DNA from: Lentisphaeria bacterium
GTDB lineage: Bacteria; Verrucomicrobiota; Lentisphaeria; Victivallales; UBA1829
Direction of reading: 5' to 3'
Assembly (NCBI GenBank): GCA_017503375.1
Contig: JAFVTF010000025.1
Span: 39,791 to 103,790, forward strand
DNA length: 64,000 bases
Below are positions 1 to 8,146 of the stretch, piece by piece. Numbering within the stretch: position 1 is the first letter of the stretch; each line of letters starts with the position of its first letter. The notes under the pieces are model-generated. The model saw only the letters and a list, made by a program, of their open reading frames with translations. It was not told where the DNA came from and ran no database searches. Both the position numbers and the translations under genes were made by a program.

Positions 1-490
1 TCCGCCCATTGATTATGAAAAAATCAACTGTTTCTTCCATGTCGGTCCCGTGATGCGGCAGACAGATGACGGATGGGAAGTTGTCAGCTGTGAACCTACC
101 AGTTCAATCCGTTTTGAACGTTACGGCGCAGATGTTGTGCGGAAATTCCGTTTACGGACTCTGATCGGAAAAACAACAATGGGGCCTGCAACAGCTCAAG
201 CTCTGAAAGAAGTCCGCGGCATTTATCTTTCCAAAATCGGATTGAGCGGAAATGCCTTGCGTGGTCAGGTGAAAAAAGTTCATGATGTTTATTTCCTGGA
301 CGAACTGGGAAAAACGGAATGTACATGGATTTATGAAGTGGAAAATTTCGGACCTTTCTTTGTTGCAATGGATGCCAATGGAAGAAACTATTTTGAAGAA
401 CTTTCCGCAGAAGCCAATGCCCGGATGCCGGAAATCGAAAAAGCATTGAACATTCCTGCTGATTATCAGTATACAGAGGTCAACGGATGA
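1..490 (+). CDS. Fe-S hydro-lyase beta subunit (class I fumarase/tartrate dehydratase type), C-terminal part
   Basis: The reading frame is open from the first bases, so the gene starts upstream of the window and only about 160 residues are seen. The segments HVGPVM, TSSIRFERYGADVVRKF, LIGKTTMG and a C-terminal VENFGPFFVAMDANGRNYFEE match the swivelling beta domain of class I fumarases and L(+)-tartrate dehydratases, which add or remove water from hydroxy-dicarboxylates with the help of a 4Fe-4S alpha subunit. The alpha subunit would be expected upstream. The stop overlaps the start of the AtuA-like gene, so the two are probably co-translated. Substrate (fumarate, tartrate, citramalate or another acid) cannot be told from this part. 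Confidence 0.8.
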   Translation, partial: PPIDYEKINCFFHVGPVMRQTDDGWEVVSCEPTSSIRFERYGADVVRKFRLRTLIGKTTMGPATAQALKEVRGIYLSKIGLSGNALRGQVKKVHDVYFLDELGKTECTWIYEVENFGPFFVAMDANGRNYFEELSAEANARMPEIEKALNIPADYQYTEVNG

Positions 491-1839
491 AAGAATCAAT
501 ACGTTATCTTTCCCTGTGCGGACTTCTGGGGTATGGCTATGCTCCTGTCAGCCTGAAAAATGCTCTTTCCGGTGATCTGGATTTTGTGGGAGTCGATGCC
601 GGTTCCACTGACCCCGGACCTTATTATCTGGGCAGCGGAAAAGGCTTCGTGAAACGCCTTCAGGTCAAACGGGACCTTGAGTTGATTCTGCCCGTTATCA
701 AAGAGAAAAAAATTCCTCTCATCATCGGCAGTACCGGCGGTTCCGGTGCGAAACCTCACGTGGAAAGCGTGCTGGAGATCATGGCAGAAATCGCCAAAGA
801 AAAAGGTTTGCAGTTCAAGACAGCTGTCATTTATTCCGACTTGAGCCGTGACTTTCTGAAGGAAGCTGCTCAGGGACATCTTACCGGATGCGGCGGAGCA
901 CCGGATTTCAACCCGGACAATGTGGATTTTCTCTGCAATCCGGTGGCGCAATTCGGAACGGAACCTATTATAGCTGCGCTGAAGCAGGATGTTGATGTGA
1001 TTGTCGCCGGAAGATGCTGTGATACAGCTGTTTTTGCTGCTTATCCGATCCTGCACGGTTTCCCTGCCGGGTTGGCTCTTCATGCAGCTAAAATTGCGGA
1101 ATGCGGTGCTTTGTGTGCAAGACCTGTCGGTGCCAATGATTCGCTGGTCGTGGAAATGTTTAAGGATCACTTTACAGTGGAACCTCCCAATCCGCAGCGC
1201 GCCTGTACTCCGGATTCTGTGGCGGCTCATTCCCTGTATGAACAGCCCGACCCCAACTGTTTCTATGAACCGGAAGGAAAAATTGATTTGAGCAACTGTA
1301 CCTTTGAGGCTCTCAGTGACCGGAAGGTGAAAGTCTCCGGAAGTCGGTTGGTTCCTGCAGAAAAAGTTACCACAAAGCTGGAAGGAACCCGGCTTGCCGG
1401 ATACCGTTCCATCACCATCGCCGGATTACGGGATCCGTCTGCAATCAGACATCTTTCAGAGATTGAATCCGGCGTCCGCAATGCCGTGGCAGAATCCGCC
1501 AATTTTGTGAAAGAGAATGAATATTCTCTGCGTTTCCTGCGATACGGCCTTGATGCTGTCATGGGAAAACTGGAATCTTCCGATTATCCTTTGCCGCAGG
1601 AGGTCGGTCTGGTGATTGAAGCGATTGCTCCGACACAGGAAAAGGCTGATGCACTGATCGGTCTTGCCCGGTCCAAAGCTTTGCATCAGGGTTTCCCCGA
1701 CCGGAAAGCTACGGCAGGAAATCTGGCGTTTCCGTTTTCTCCGTCAGATTTTTCCGGTGGAGCAGTTTATGAGTTTGCGCTCTATCACATCACTGATTTG
1801 AGTTTGGAATTTATGCCGGAAATCAAGGTGATACAATGA
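487..1839 (+). CDS. AtuA-like (DUF1446) protein
   Basis: A 450-residue protein of the acyclic terpene utilisation AtuA family. Recognisable family stretches are GYGYAPVSLKNAL and FVGVDAGSTDPGPYYLG near the N-terminus, IGSTGGSGAKPHVE around residue 80, VDVIVAGRCCDTAVFAAYP near 175 and HAAKIAECGALCARP near 200. The family was named from Pseudomonas terpene breakdown but its reaction is not settled. Here it sits between an Fe-S hydro-lyase subunit and DUF4387, with overlaps of 4 bases at both ends, so a role in hydroxy-acid or branched-acid metabolism is a better guess than terpenes. No signal peptide or membrane segment is seen. Confidence 0.85.
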   Translation: MKESIRYLSLCGLLGYGYAPVSLKNALSGDLDFVGVDAGSTDPGPYYLGSGKGFVKRLQVKRDLELILPVIKEKKIPLIIGSTGGSGAKPHVESVLEIMAEIAKEKGLQFKTAVIYSDLSRDFLKEAAQGHLTGCGGAPDFNPDNVDFLCNPVAQFGTEPIIAALKQDVDVIVAGRCCDTAVFAAYPILHGFPAGLALHAAKIAECGALCARPVGANDSLVVEMFKDHFTVEPPNPQRACTPDSVAAHSLYEQPDPNCFYEPEGKIDLSNCTFEALSDRKVKVSGSRLVPAEKVTTKLEGTRLAGYRSITIAGLRDPSAIRHLSEIESGVRNAVAESANFVKENEYSLRFLRYGLDAVMGKLESSDYPLPQEVGLVIEAIAPTQEKADALIGLARSKALHQGFPDRKATAGNLAFPFSPSDFSGGAVYEFALYHITDLSLEFMPEIKVIQ

Positions 1840-2141
1840 AGTTATATGATTTGGCTATGGTTTGCCGCAGTAAAAATGCAGGTCCTTTTCAGGTTACGAT
1901 TGATTTGATGTTTGATTCTGCTGAACGTTATCAGACAGTTTTGAATTCACCCGCTTTCACGGTTGAGACAATCGGTAATCTTTATCAGACGGATCCGGAA
2001 AAAGTGGCAATCAAACCCTTTGAACGGATTTTGACAATCAAAGTTGTTCTGGCGCGAAGCTGTTCTTCCGGTTCTCCATTGGATTCGGATGTTTATGGAA
2101 GTCAACAGCATTTCCCGCTGGGAAACCTGGAGATTGAATAA
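1836..2141 (+). CDS. DUF4387 protein
   Basis: A 101-residue small protein whose MVCRSKNAGPFQVTIDLMF and C-terminal SGSPLDSDVYGSQQHFPL match DUF4387. Proteins of this family are habitually encoded right after AtuA-like proteins or as their C-terminal extension, and the two are thought to work as one unit; the biochemical role is unknown. The start overlaps the AtuA stop by 4 bases. It is the last gene of the operon, followed by strong inverted repeats. Confidence 0.85.
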   Translation: MKLYDLAMVCRSKNAGPFQVTIDLMFDSAERYQTVLNSPAFTVETIGNLYQTDPEKVAIKPFERILTIKVVLARSCSSGSPLDSDVYGSQQHFPLGNLEIE

Positions 2142-2164
2142 AACAAATATTTTAACTTTAAGAT

Positions 2165-2201
2165 GGCATTTCGATTTTTACATCGTAAAAATCGGAATGC
2201 C
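2165..2201. repeat. 17-bp inverted repeat with 3-nt loop
   Basis: Bases 2165-2181 pair with 2185-2201 over 17 bp with a single G-T mismatch and a three-base loop. It starts 23 bases after the DUF4387 stop and lacks a clean T-run, so it may stabilise the 3' end of the mRNA or be a remnant of a palindromic repeat rather than a textbook terminator. Confidence 0.6.
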
Positions 2202-2231
2202 GCAAAAAGGTTTGAAAAAGGAAGATGGGGT

Positions 2232-2282
2232 TCGGGGAAGAAGGGAAAAACTTTTGAGGAAAGTTTTTCCCTTCTTCCCCGA
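2232..2282. repeat. Perfect 23-bp inverted repeat, possible terminator
   Basis: Bases 2232-2254 and 2260-2282 are perfect reverse complements separated by the five bases TGAGG. The arms are strongly purine/pyrimidine biased (GGGGAAGAAGGG on one side). There is no T-run after it on the plus strand. Such a long perfect stem after an operon could end transcription or be a mobile palindrome. Confidence 0.65.
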
Positions 2283-2342
2283 TCTCAAATCAACCATTAT
2301 TGGGAACAGAGCGAATTGAAATCAGACTTGGGTCTGTTTCTG

Positions 2343-2465
2343 GAGGCAATTTCAAAAGTCTTCAAAAATGTCTGAAAATTCTTGCCGTGATTTGAAAACG
2401 CTCCATTTCCATCTCATCAGCAATCTCTTTTCAGCCAAAGTTTACCGGACTTTTGAGATTAGCTC
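2343..2465. mobile_element. MITE-like element, copy A
   Basis: The left end GAGGCAATTTCAAAAGTC (2343-2360) is the reverse complement of the decayed right end at 2448-2465. The insert is flanked by TCTG on both sides (2339-2342 and 2466-2469), which looks like a 4-bp target duplication. Its interior matches the longer copy at 16972-17136 in reverse orientation and the truncated copy near 31.9 kb. At 123 bp it has no coding capacity. Confidence 0.75.
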
Positions 2466-2473
2466 TCTGAACA

Positions 2474-3613
2474 TCACTGAATATCAAAGATAGATGCCCG
2501 TTTGATGGATGTATCTTTTTCGATAACAAGCCCGCTTGTTTTCTTCTTGTTTTCCAGACGGGCTGTATACCATTCCTTCGTCAGCTTTTTGATTGTCGCA
2601 GAAGTTGCACTGTCTTTTGCATAAGCCATTGCTTTCTGTCCTTCATTATTTTCAATCATCGGATTTGCGCCGGAATAGACCAACAGCTTTATCATATCAA
2701 CTCTGCCGAAAATGCAAGCATACATCAAAGGGGTATAACGCTTATCAATGACATCATTTCTTGCTGCAAGTTTATAAACCCCTTTCACATCAATCTTTTT
2801 GACAAATTTATAATAGAACGGCTCGTTATAGTTCAGTTCCACCTTTTTGTCAATCAATGCTTTCAGGAGATCAATGCGGTTGTGAGCAATGGCGTAATAA
2901 ACAGCCAGTCTTCCAATTTCTTTCATTCTGCGGTCAGCATTGAGGTTCTGCATTTTCGGGAGAAGATACAATGCAGCTTCCACACGGTCAAAGAACAATG
3001 CTCTGAGAAACGGCGAACCCATAAGTTCTGTGTTTTGTACATCTGCTTTGATACCATTCTTTTCGAGATACTTCAATTGTTCTATTGCTTTCACCGGAGC
3101 TGTTGCGGCATACGCTGCAAGACCGGCTGTGTTATCGTCAACAGCGTTGATATCGCAGCCTTTCTCCAATAAATATTTCAGCATATCGAAATGACCGAGT
3201 CTGGCAGCCTCCATCGCAGGTGTTTTTCCGTTTCTGCCGCGGACTTTTACGGATGCACCTTTTGAAATCAGCAGGTCCAGAAGTTTTCTGTTGTTGTTGG
3301 AAACTGCCGGGAAAACAGCTGTCTCTCCATCCGGGTCGGCAGCATTGACATCTGCCCCGCGGTCCAGAAGCATTTTGACATGTTCCATTTTATTCAATGC
3401 GACAGCTTTGACCAATGCAGGTACACCGTATTTATCCTTGAAGTTCGGGTCTCCGCCGCGATCCAGAGTGAGTTTCAATCGGGCAGTTCCGGGATATTCA
3501 AGAGCGTAAATCAAGCGTCTGTTATTCAGCTCCTGAGCCTTTTTTTCTTCTGTGGAAACACAGCCGGAGAACAGGACTGCCGCCAGCATCGGAAAAAGAA
3601 TTTTTTTCATCAT
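2474..3613 (-). CDS. Ankyrin-repeat lipoprotein
   Basis: The start at 3613 is preferred over an upstream codon at 3664 because it has an AGGAG site 8 bases upstream and yields a clean lipoprotein signal, MMKKILFPMLAAVLFSGC, with the lipobox cysteine at residue 18. The body carries several ankyrin repeats, for instance LVKAVALNKMEHVKMLLDRGADVNA, GKTPAMEAARLGHFDMLKYLLEKGCDINA and YTPLMYACIFGRVDMIKLLVYSGANP. Ankyrin repeats bind other proteins; the partner is unknown, and the protein is probably anchored in a membrane. The start overlaps the rlmN stop (ATGA), so it is the last gene of the hldD operon and likely translationally coupled. Confidence 0.85.
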   Translation of the reverse strand: MMKKILFPMLAAVLFSGCVSTEEKKAQELNNRRLIYALEYPGTARLKLTLDRGGDPNFKDKYGVPALVKAVALNKMEHVKMLLDRGADVNAADPDGETAVFPAVSNNNRKLLDLLISKGASVKVRGRNGKTPAMEAARLGHFDMLKYLLEKGCDINAVDDNTAGLAAYAATAPVKAIEQLKYLEKNGIKADVQNTELMGSPFLRALFFDRVEAALYLLPKMQNLNADRRMKEIGRLAVYYAIAHNRIDLLKALIDKKVELNYNEPFYYKFVKKIDVKGVYKLAARNDVIDKRYTPLMYACIFGRVDMIKLLVYSGANPMIENNEGQKAMAYAKDSATSATIKKLTKEWYTARLENKKKTSGLVIEKDTSIKRASIFDIQ

Positions 3614-4662
3614 GATAATTTCTCCTGTTGTTTTTTTCTTGCCGAAGCGCGCAGCTGACCGCAAGCACCGGTGGTTTCAGAACCTTTTTCCACTCTGACA
3701 GTTACTTGAACACCGACCGTTTTCAGGCGGTTTTCAAAACGTTTGATAACCTCGGGGGCAGGGCGGGTGAATGCTCCGTTTGCTTTATTGTATGGAATAA
3801 GGTTGACTTTTGCATGAGCTTCCTTTGCAATTTCGCCAAGTTTTGCAGCCTGTTCCACAGAATCATTGATATTTTCCAGCATGACATATTCAAAAGTCAG
3901 CATCCGTGTGGTTGCTGCCCGATGCAATGCACAAGCCTGAAGAATTTCCTTGATATCTCTGCGGAAGCGGGTGGGAATCAGCAGAGATCTGGTTTTATCA
4001 TCCGGCGCATGAAGCGAAACTGCCAGATTCCACTGTCTGCCGTGTTTTGCAAGCTGTTTGATTCCGGGAGTCCAGCCGCTGGTTGAGATTGTAACTCTTC
4101 TTGCCGCAAGAGCGATCCGGTCCGGATCACAAATCCGTTCCAATGCCGCAATCAGATTATCGCAGTTGAGAAGAGGTTCTCCGATTCCCATAATGACGAC
4201 ATTATCGGGGAGTCTGCCCAACTCTTCACATGCGGCAAAAAACTGTTCCACGATTTCACCATCTTCCAGATTGCGGACGAAACCGGAGGCACCGCTTGCA
4301 CAGAATGCACAATGTACCGGACATCCGACCTGAGTACTGAGACAGAATGTAAACCGTTTATCTTCCGCCGGAATGATTGCACATTCAATGGTTTCTCCGT
4401 CGGAAAGTTTCAGCAGAAGCTTTCTCAATCCATCCGGAGCAGAGAAGACCTGTTCTGTGACCACCTCATTGCAGCGGAAATTTTCTGCCAGTTTTTCCCG
4501 CAGATCTTTGGGAATGTTCTTCATATTTTCCAATTTGGAAGTGAGCTGTTTTGAGAGCCAGTTTTCAATCTGTCCGGCACGGTAAGAGGGAATTCCTGAT
4601 TTTTTCGCAAATTGTTCCAGCTCTTTCTCTGTTGCCATACAGAGCCAGGGTTTGTTATTCAT
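3610..4662 (-). CDS. rlmN: 23S rRNA/tRNA adenine C2 methyltransferase RlmN
   Basis: A 350-residue radical SAM enzyme that methylates C2 of A2503 in 23S rRNA and A37 in some tRNAs. The cluster motif CPVHCAFC provides Cys114, Cys118 and Cys121; the glycine-rich GIGEPLLN and the C-terminal TTGACGQL, with the cysteine that accepts the methylene, are present. Length and layout are normal for the family. The start overlaps the end of the upstream membrane glycosyltransferase gene by 8 bases and the stop overlaps the ankyrin lipoprotein, so it is buried in an operon with envelope genes. Confidence 0.95.
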   Translation of the reverse strand: MNNKPWLCMATEKELEQFAKKSGIPSYRAGQIENWLSKQLTSKLENMKNIPKDLREKLAENFRCNEVVTEQVFSAPDGLRKLLLKLSDGETIECAIIPAEDKRFTFCLSTQVGCPVHCAFCASGASGFVRNLEDGEIVEQFFAACEELGRLPDNVVIMGIGEPLLNCDNLIAALERICDPDRIALAARRVTISTSGWTPGIKQLAKHGRQWNLAVSLHAPDDKTRSLLIPTRFRRDIKEILQACALHRAATTRMLTFEYVMLENINDSVEQAAKLGEIAKEAHAKVNLIPYNKANGAFTRPAPEVIKRFENRLKTVGVQVTVRVEKGSETTGACGQLRASARKKQQEKLS

Positions 4663-6283
4663 AATCTTCCTCCGTTTTCAATTTTCCTCGCCATAATTCA
4701 ATATGTCTGTTTTTGTGAGATGTATAATAAAGCCGTTTCCATATCCGGTCCGGAGCTGAGGGAACAACAGCAGAGAAGACATACACCACAGCTTTCCCTG
4801 CCGGCAGTTCAGCTGCAGAACCGATTGTTTTCAGCTTGATATCGAAATAATGCATTTCGCTGTAAAGGGGCGGAATGTCATACATTCTGTAAACAACTTC
4901 CGGCAAAGGCTTTTCCGGAATTGCTTTCCGGAATGTCGTGCCGACAAATTCTTTTTGTTTATTCAAATTCTGATAGGGAATAATGACTCCCCTGTATGGC
5001 AGAATCAAGGCTCCGGATAAAACCGTAACGGTCAGCCAGACTCTTGCACCGGAAAGACTCATGAAAAATGCTGCTGCAGCCAGCACGCACCCCGCCGCAG
5101 AACAGAAAATTCCCAGATTCCGGAACGGAGAACTTTCCATACTCTGCAGGTGCGCTGTTATCCATTCCAACTGATATTCTCCGGGAATAATCAGATAACA
5201 CAGCGCAGCGGCACAGCTGATACAAAGGATGATTGATAAGATTTCAAACAGTCTCAACAGTTTCCAGCCATATCTGCGGACCACGATCCAGTAGTTCAAT
5301 CCAACGAGAAGCGCCAGCGGCGGAAGCATGAAAAAGATATCTCTGCTCTGAGTCTCCGGAGAAAGCCAGAGAACAACAAAAGAACCGAGAAAAACGGTTC
5401 TCAAATATCTGGATAACAATGGACTTTCATCCAGCGGGAGGATTGCCGGACAGAACGGAGCCCATACAAAGAGTGTCCACGGCATAAAACGGATTGCCGC
5501 ATCAAAGGGAAAGGTCAATATGTGAGAGAAGTATTTTCCGATTCCGGGTATAAACACAACCGTCCGTTCCCATGCAGGAGCTTCTGCTGCTGTCCAGCGG
5601 GGTATTCCCCATAACAGAAAATAAAAAATCAGAATGGCAACCCCTGCAAGAAACGCTTTTCCTCTGGGTTTTGTCCAAACCATCAGCGGACGGCGATGGA
5701 ACAGCATTGGAAATATAATCAGCCAGAGTCCTTTGAACCCTATCGTGTAAAAGGTCAATCCGGCAATAAAAAAGGTCAGAATCCAGGTCAATTTCCATTG
5801 GTTGCGCCAGATCCCCATGGTATACCACACGATCCATGAAGAAAAAACGCCCAGCGTGCCAAGCAAAACCGGATTGCCGTCTGAAAATTTTTCAATGGTC
5901 AGAAAGTTGATTGTCAATGCCGCAACGCTGACAATTCCTGCAGTCAGATCTTTAGCTCTCCACGCAATCAGAAAAATAATTCCGGCAATCAGGTAAAGAC
6001 AAACACAGGGAATGAGTCTCAATGCAACAATCATCGGAACTCCTGCATTCATCAGCAAGCGGATCAAGTATGGATAAAAGGGATAGCCTCCGTATCCGAC
6101 ATCACCCTGTATTTTCATGAGCGGCAGAGAGTGATCCATTTCTCTTGCAGCTGCAAGATATAACCCTTCATCGGAGAACAGTTCCTGCATATTCAAAAAG
6201 GCAGGTGCAAACAAAATTGCCAGTAACAATACGGCAAGAATGATACAGGTCTTGTTATAAGATTTCTTTTCTTCATATATCAT
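4655..6283 (-). CDS. GT39/ArnT-like membrane glycosyltransferase
   Basis: A 542-residue multi-pass membrane protein. After a first membrane segment (residues about 11-28) comes the acidic loop QELFSDEGLYLAAARE, which matches the D-E loop that binds the polyprenyl-phosphate donor in GT39/PMT and ArnT-type enzymes, followed by about ten hydrophobic helices and a short soluble C-terminal domain. Such enzymes move a sugar from a lipid carrier onto lipid A, protein or another glycan on the outer face of the inner membrane. Neighbours are hldD (heptose for LPS core), an I42-type lipoprotein and rlmN, all overlapping, which favours a role in envelope glycan decoration. Acceptor unknown. Confidence 0.75.
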   Translation of the reverse strand: MIYEEKKSYNKTCIILAVLLLAILFAPAFLNMQELFSDEGLYLAAAREMDHSLPLMKIQGDVGYGGYPFYPYLIRLLMNAGVPMIVALRLIPCVCLYLIAGIIFLIAWRAKDLTAGIVSVAALTINFLTIEKFSDGNPVLLGTLGVFSSWIVWYTMGIWRNQWKLTWILTFFIAGLTFYTIGFKGLWLIIFPMLFHRRPLMVWTKPRGKAFLAGVAILIFYFLLWGIPRWTAAEAPAWERTVVFIPGIGKYFSHILTFPFDAAIRFMPWTLFVWAPFCPAILPLDESPLLSRYLRTVFLGSFVVLWLSPETQSRDIFFMLPPLALLVGLNYWIVVRRYGWKLLRLFEILSIILCISCAAALCYLIIPGEYQLEWITAHLQSMESSPFRNLGIFCSAAGCVLAAAAFFMSLSGARVWLTVTVLSGALILPYRGVIIPYQNLNKQKEFVGTTFRKAIPEKPLPEVVYRMYDIPPLYSEMHYFDIKLKTIGSAAELPAGKAVVYVFSAVVPSAPDRIWKRLYYTSHKNRHIELWRGKLKTEEDYE

Positions 6284-6780
6284 TTATATGAACCTTCCAT
6301 CAATGCAGGGGCAACTCTTCCTTTGGAATCAACCCTTTTCAGTGGTTCTTTGCTTCGATCCAACCTGTCCAGAAATGAGGTTTCCGGTTTGATGACAATC
6401 CGCAGCTGAAATGTTGAAACCGGCAATTTCTTTTCCCATGGACGTTTATAACTCAGCCGGATTCCTGTTTCTCCGGAACCGACAGCTTTATAGATGAACT
6501 CCATGAGCCCCGGCGCACCGGAGAGATTTTTTCCCTGTGCTGTATTGAGAAATTGTTTGGAGACAAGACGGATCACATCAGAATCAGGTCTGCCATCCTC
6601 TGCCCAGAAATATCCGGTGGAGGGATTGCTCTCAAGAACAATACGCACCGTATCTCCGGTTTTGAGATTCAGAGTATTTCCCGCATCTCTTATTGTGAGA
6701 TCATACGAGAAATCTCTGCCGGTTCTGCATCCGGCAGTAAAAAGCAAAAGAATAATCAGGATGGAACAGATCCGGATCAT
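6280..6780 (-). CDS. Chagasin-like (I42) protease-inhibitor lipoprotein
   Basis: The first 18 residues form a lipoprotein signal ending LLFTAGC. The rest is one small beta domain with the three loops of the chagasin/I42 family: NPSTGYFW at residues 52-59, a glycine-containing stretch (SGAPG) near 87-91 and the RPW triplet at 113-115. This family blocks papain-like cysteine proteases by inserting these loops in the active site. Being lipid-anchored, it would protect the cell surface or periplasm from host or own proteases. It overlaps hldD and the glycosyltransferase by 4 bases each. Confidence 0.85.
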   Translation of the reverse strand: MIRICSILIILLLFTAGCRTGRDFSYDLTIRDAGNTLNLKTGDTVRIVLESNPSTGYFWAEDGRPDSDVIRLVSKQFLNTAQGKNLSGAPGLMEFIYKAVGSGETGIRLSYKRPWEKKLPVSTFQLRIVIKPETSFLDRLDRSKEPLKRVDSKGRVAPALMEGSYK

Positions 6781-7763
6781 TGTAAATCTCCATATTTTTC
6801 CAAACCGGCATTCAGAACAGTCACATAATCCGCAGCAGCCTGTTCCAGTGATCTTGCTTTGATCCCCGTTCCGACAGCATCAAATTTCGTCATATCCGCA
6901 CAGGTATAATACTGATATTTCGGACGCAGGCTTTCCGGCATTTCGATATATTCGATCTGAACAGGTTTGCCCATTGCCTTGAAAACTGCTGTTGCCAAGG
7001 CGTTCCAGGTTTCCGCTCTGCCGCTGCCGATATTGTAGATCCCGACAGCTTTCTTTTCCAAAAGTCCCAGCACCATATTTGCAGCATCTTCCACATAAAT
7101 GAAATCCCGCTGCTGTCCGCCGTCGGAATATTCCGGCTTATATGACTTGAAAAGACAAACCTTTCCGGTTTCCCGGATTTGTTCAAAGGAACGGATCACC
7201 ATGCTCCGCATATTGTTTTTGTGTTTTTCGTAAGGTCCGAACACATTGGTGAACTTCACTCCGGTGATCCTGCTCAAATAACCGTTCCGTTTCGCCCAAA
7301 GATCAAAAAGCTGTTTGGAATAGCCGTACATGTTCAGCGGACGGAGCTCTTCAATGGCAGATTCATCATCTTTGTACCCGCATTCGCCGCCGCCATAAGT
7401 TGCAGCACTGGAGGCATACAGGAACTGTATGCCGTTCTTTACGCAGAATTCAGCCATCTCTTTGGTGTAGTTGTAATTGTTGTCAATGTGATAGGATGCA
7501 TCGGTTTCAGTTGTGGAGGAACAAGCACCCATGTGGATCATGACATCGGCAGATACGGCATCATCTTTGACGGCTTTCCGGAATTCTTCCCGTTCCATGT
7601 AATCTGCGAATTGAGATTCCCGGAGATTTTTCCATTTTTCAGAGGTGGAAAGATGATCGACTGTGAGGATATCGGAAATTCCTCTGCGGTTCAATTCTCT
7701 GACGATTGCGCCTCCGATCAAACCTGCGGCACCTGTGACGATATATTGATAATGATTTTTCAT
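6777..7763 (-). CDS. hldD: ADP-L-glycero-D-manno-heptose 6-epimerase
   Basis: A 328-residue extended SDR protein. It shows the NAD(P)-binding GAAGLIGG at residues 11-18, SSAATYG and the catalytic YGYSK, and the family signature GVKFTNVFGPYEKHKNNMRSM together with QQRDFIYVEDAANM, which point to HldD (RfaD/GmhD) rather than a general UDP-glucose epimerase. It makes the heptose donor for LPS inner core, so this organism builds a Gram-negative type LPS. It is the first gene of the operon that runs on to the ankyrin lipoprotein. Confidence 0.93.
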   Translation of the reverse strand: MKNHYQYIVTGAAGLIGGAIVRELNRRGISDILTVDHLSTSEKWKNLRESQFADYMEREEFRKAVKDDAVSADVMIHMGACSSTTETDASYHIDNNYNYTKEMAEFCVKNGIQFLYASSAATYGGGECGYKDDESAIEELRPLNMYGYSKQLFDLWAKRNGYLSRITGVKFTNVFGPYEKHKNNMRSMVIRSFEQIRETGKVCLFKSYKPEYSDGGQQRDFIYVEDAANMVLGLLEKKAVGIYNIGSGRAETWNALATAVFKAMGKPVQIEYIEMPESLRPKYQYYTCADMTKFDAVGTGIKARSLEQAAADYVTVLNAGLEKYGDLQ

Positions 7764-7922
7764 GCTTTTACTCCGTAAAAAAGGTTATTTTTCAACATGG
7801 GGTACAATAGCATGATTTTGCTGATTTTTCAACCGGTTTTTTAAAGTTTTTGAGAAAAGTTCAGCGATATCCCCGGCGAAGCCGATGGGCGGAGATGTCT
7901 CTCCAAAGGACTGACCGGGGAG

Positions 7923-8080
7923 GTACGGAGTGTACTGAGAGAACAGAGTGTACGGAGTTTGTGCCGGGGGGGACGATGACCTGCCTGGCGAAAAAGACTT
8001 TGCCCGCATTTTTTTGCAAAGCGGTCAATCATTCACGAAAAAGCCACCGTACACTCGGTACACTCTGTTCACTCCGTTCC
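7923..8080. repeat. Inverted pair of 9-bp tandem repeats (GTACGGAGT type)
   Basis: The 383-bp gap between ruvB and hldD has no gene. Bases 7923-7958 read as four 9-base units (GTACGGAGT, GTACTGAGA, GAACAGAGT, GTACGGAGT). The same unit type occurs in reverse complement at about 8047-8080 (GAACGGAGT, GAACAGAGT, GTACCGAGT, GTACGG read on the minus strand). The two arms can fold on each other. The same arrangement recurs at 30215-30332. Confidence 0.75.
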
Positions 8081-8146
8081 AAAAGCTTTCTTTGTATGCT
8101 CCCGGCATTCTTCGTGTTTCCGGACCCGGGAGGGACAGCGGCCGGA

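Noticed and set aside
7923..8080. CRISPR-like array
   Set aside because: Units are 9 bases, adjacent with no spacers, and on both strands; no cas genes.
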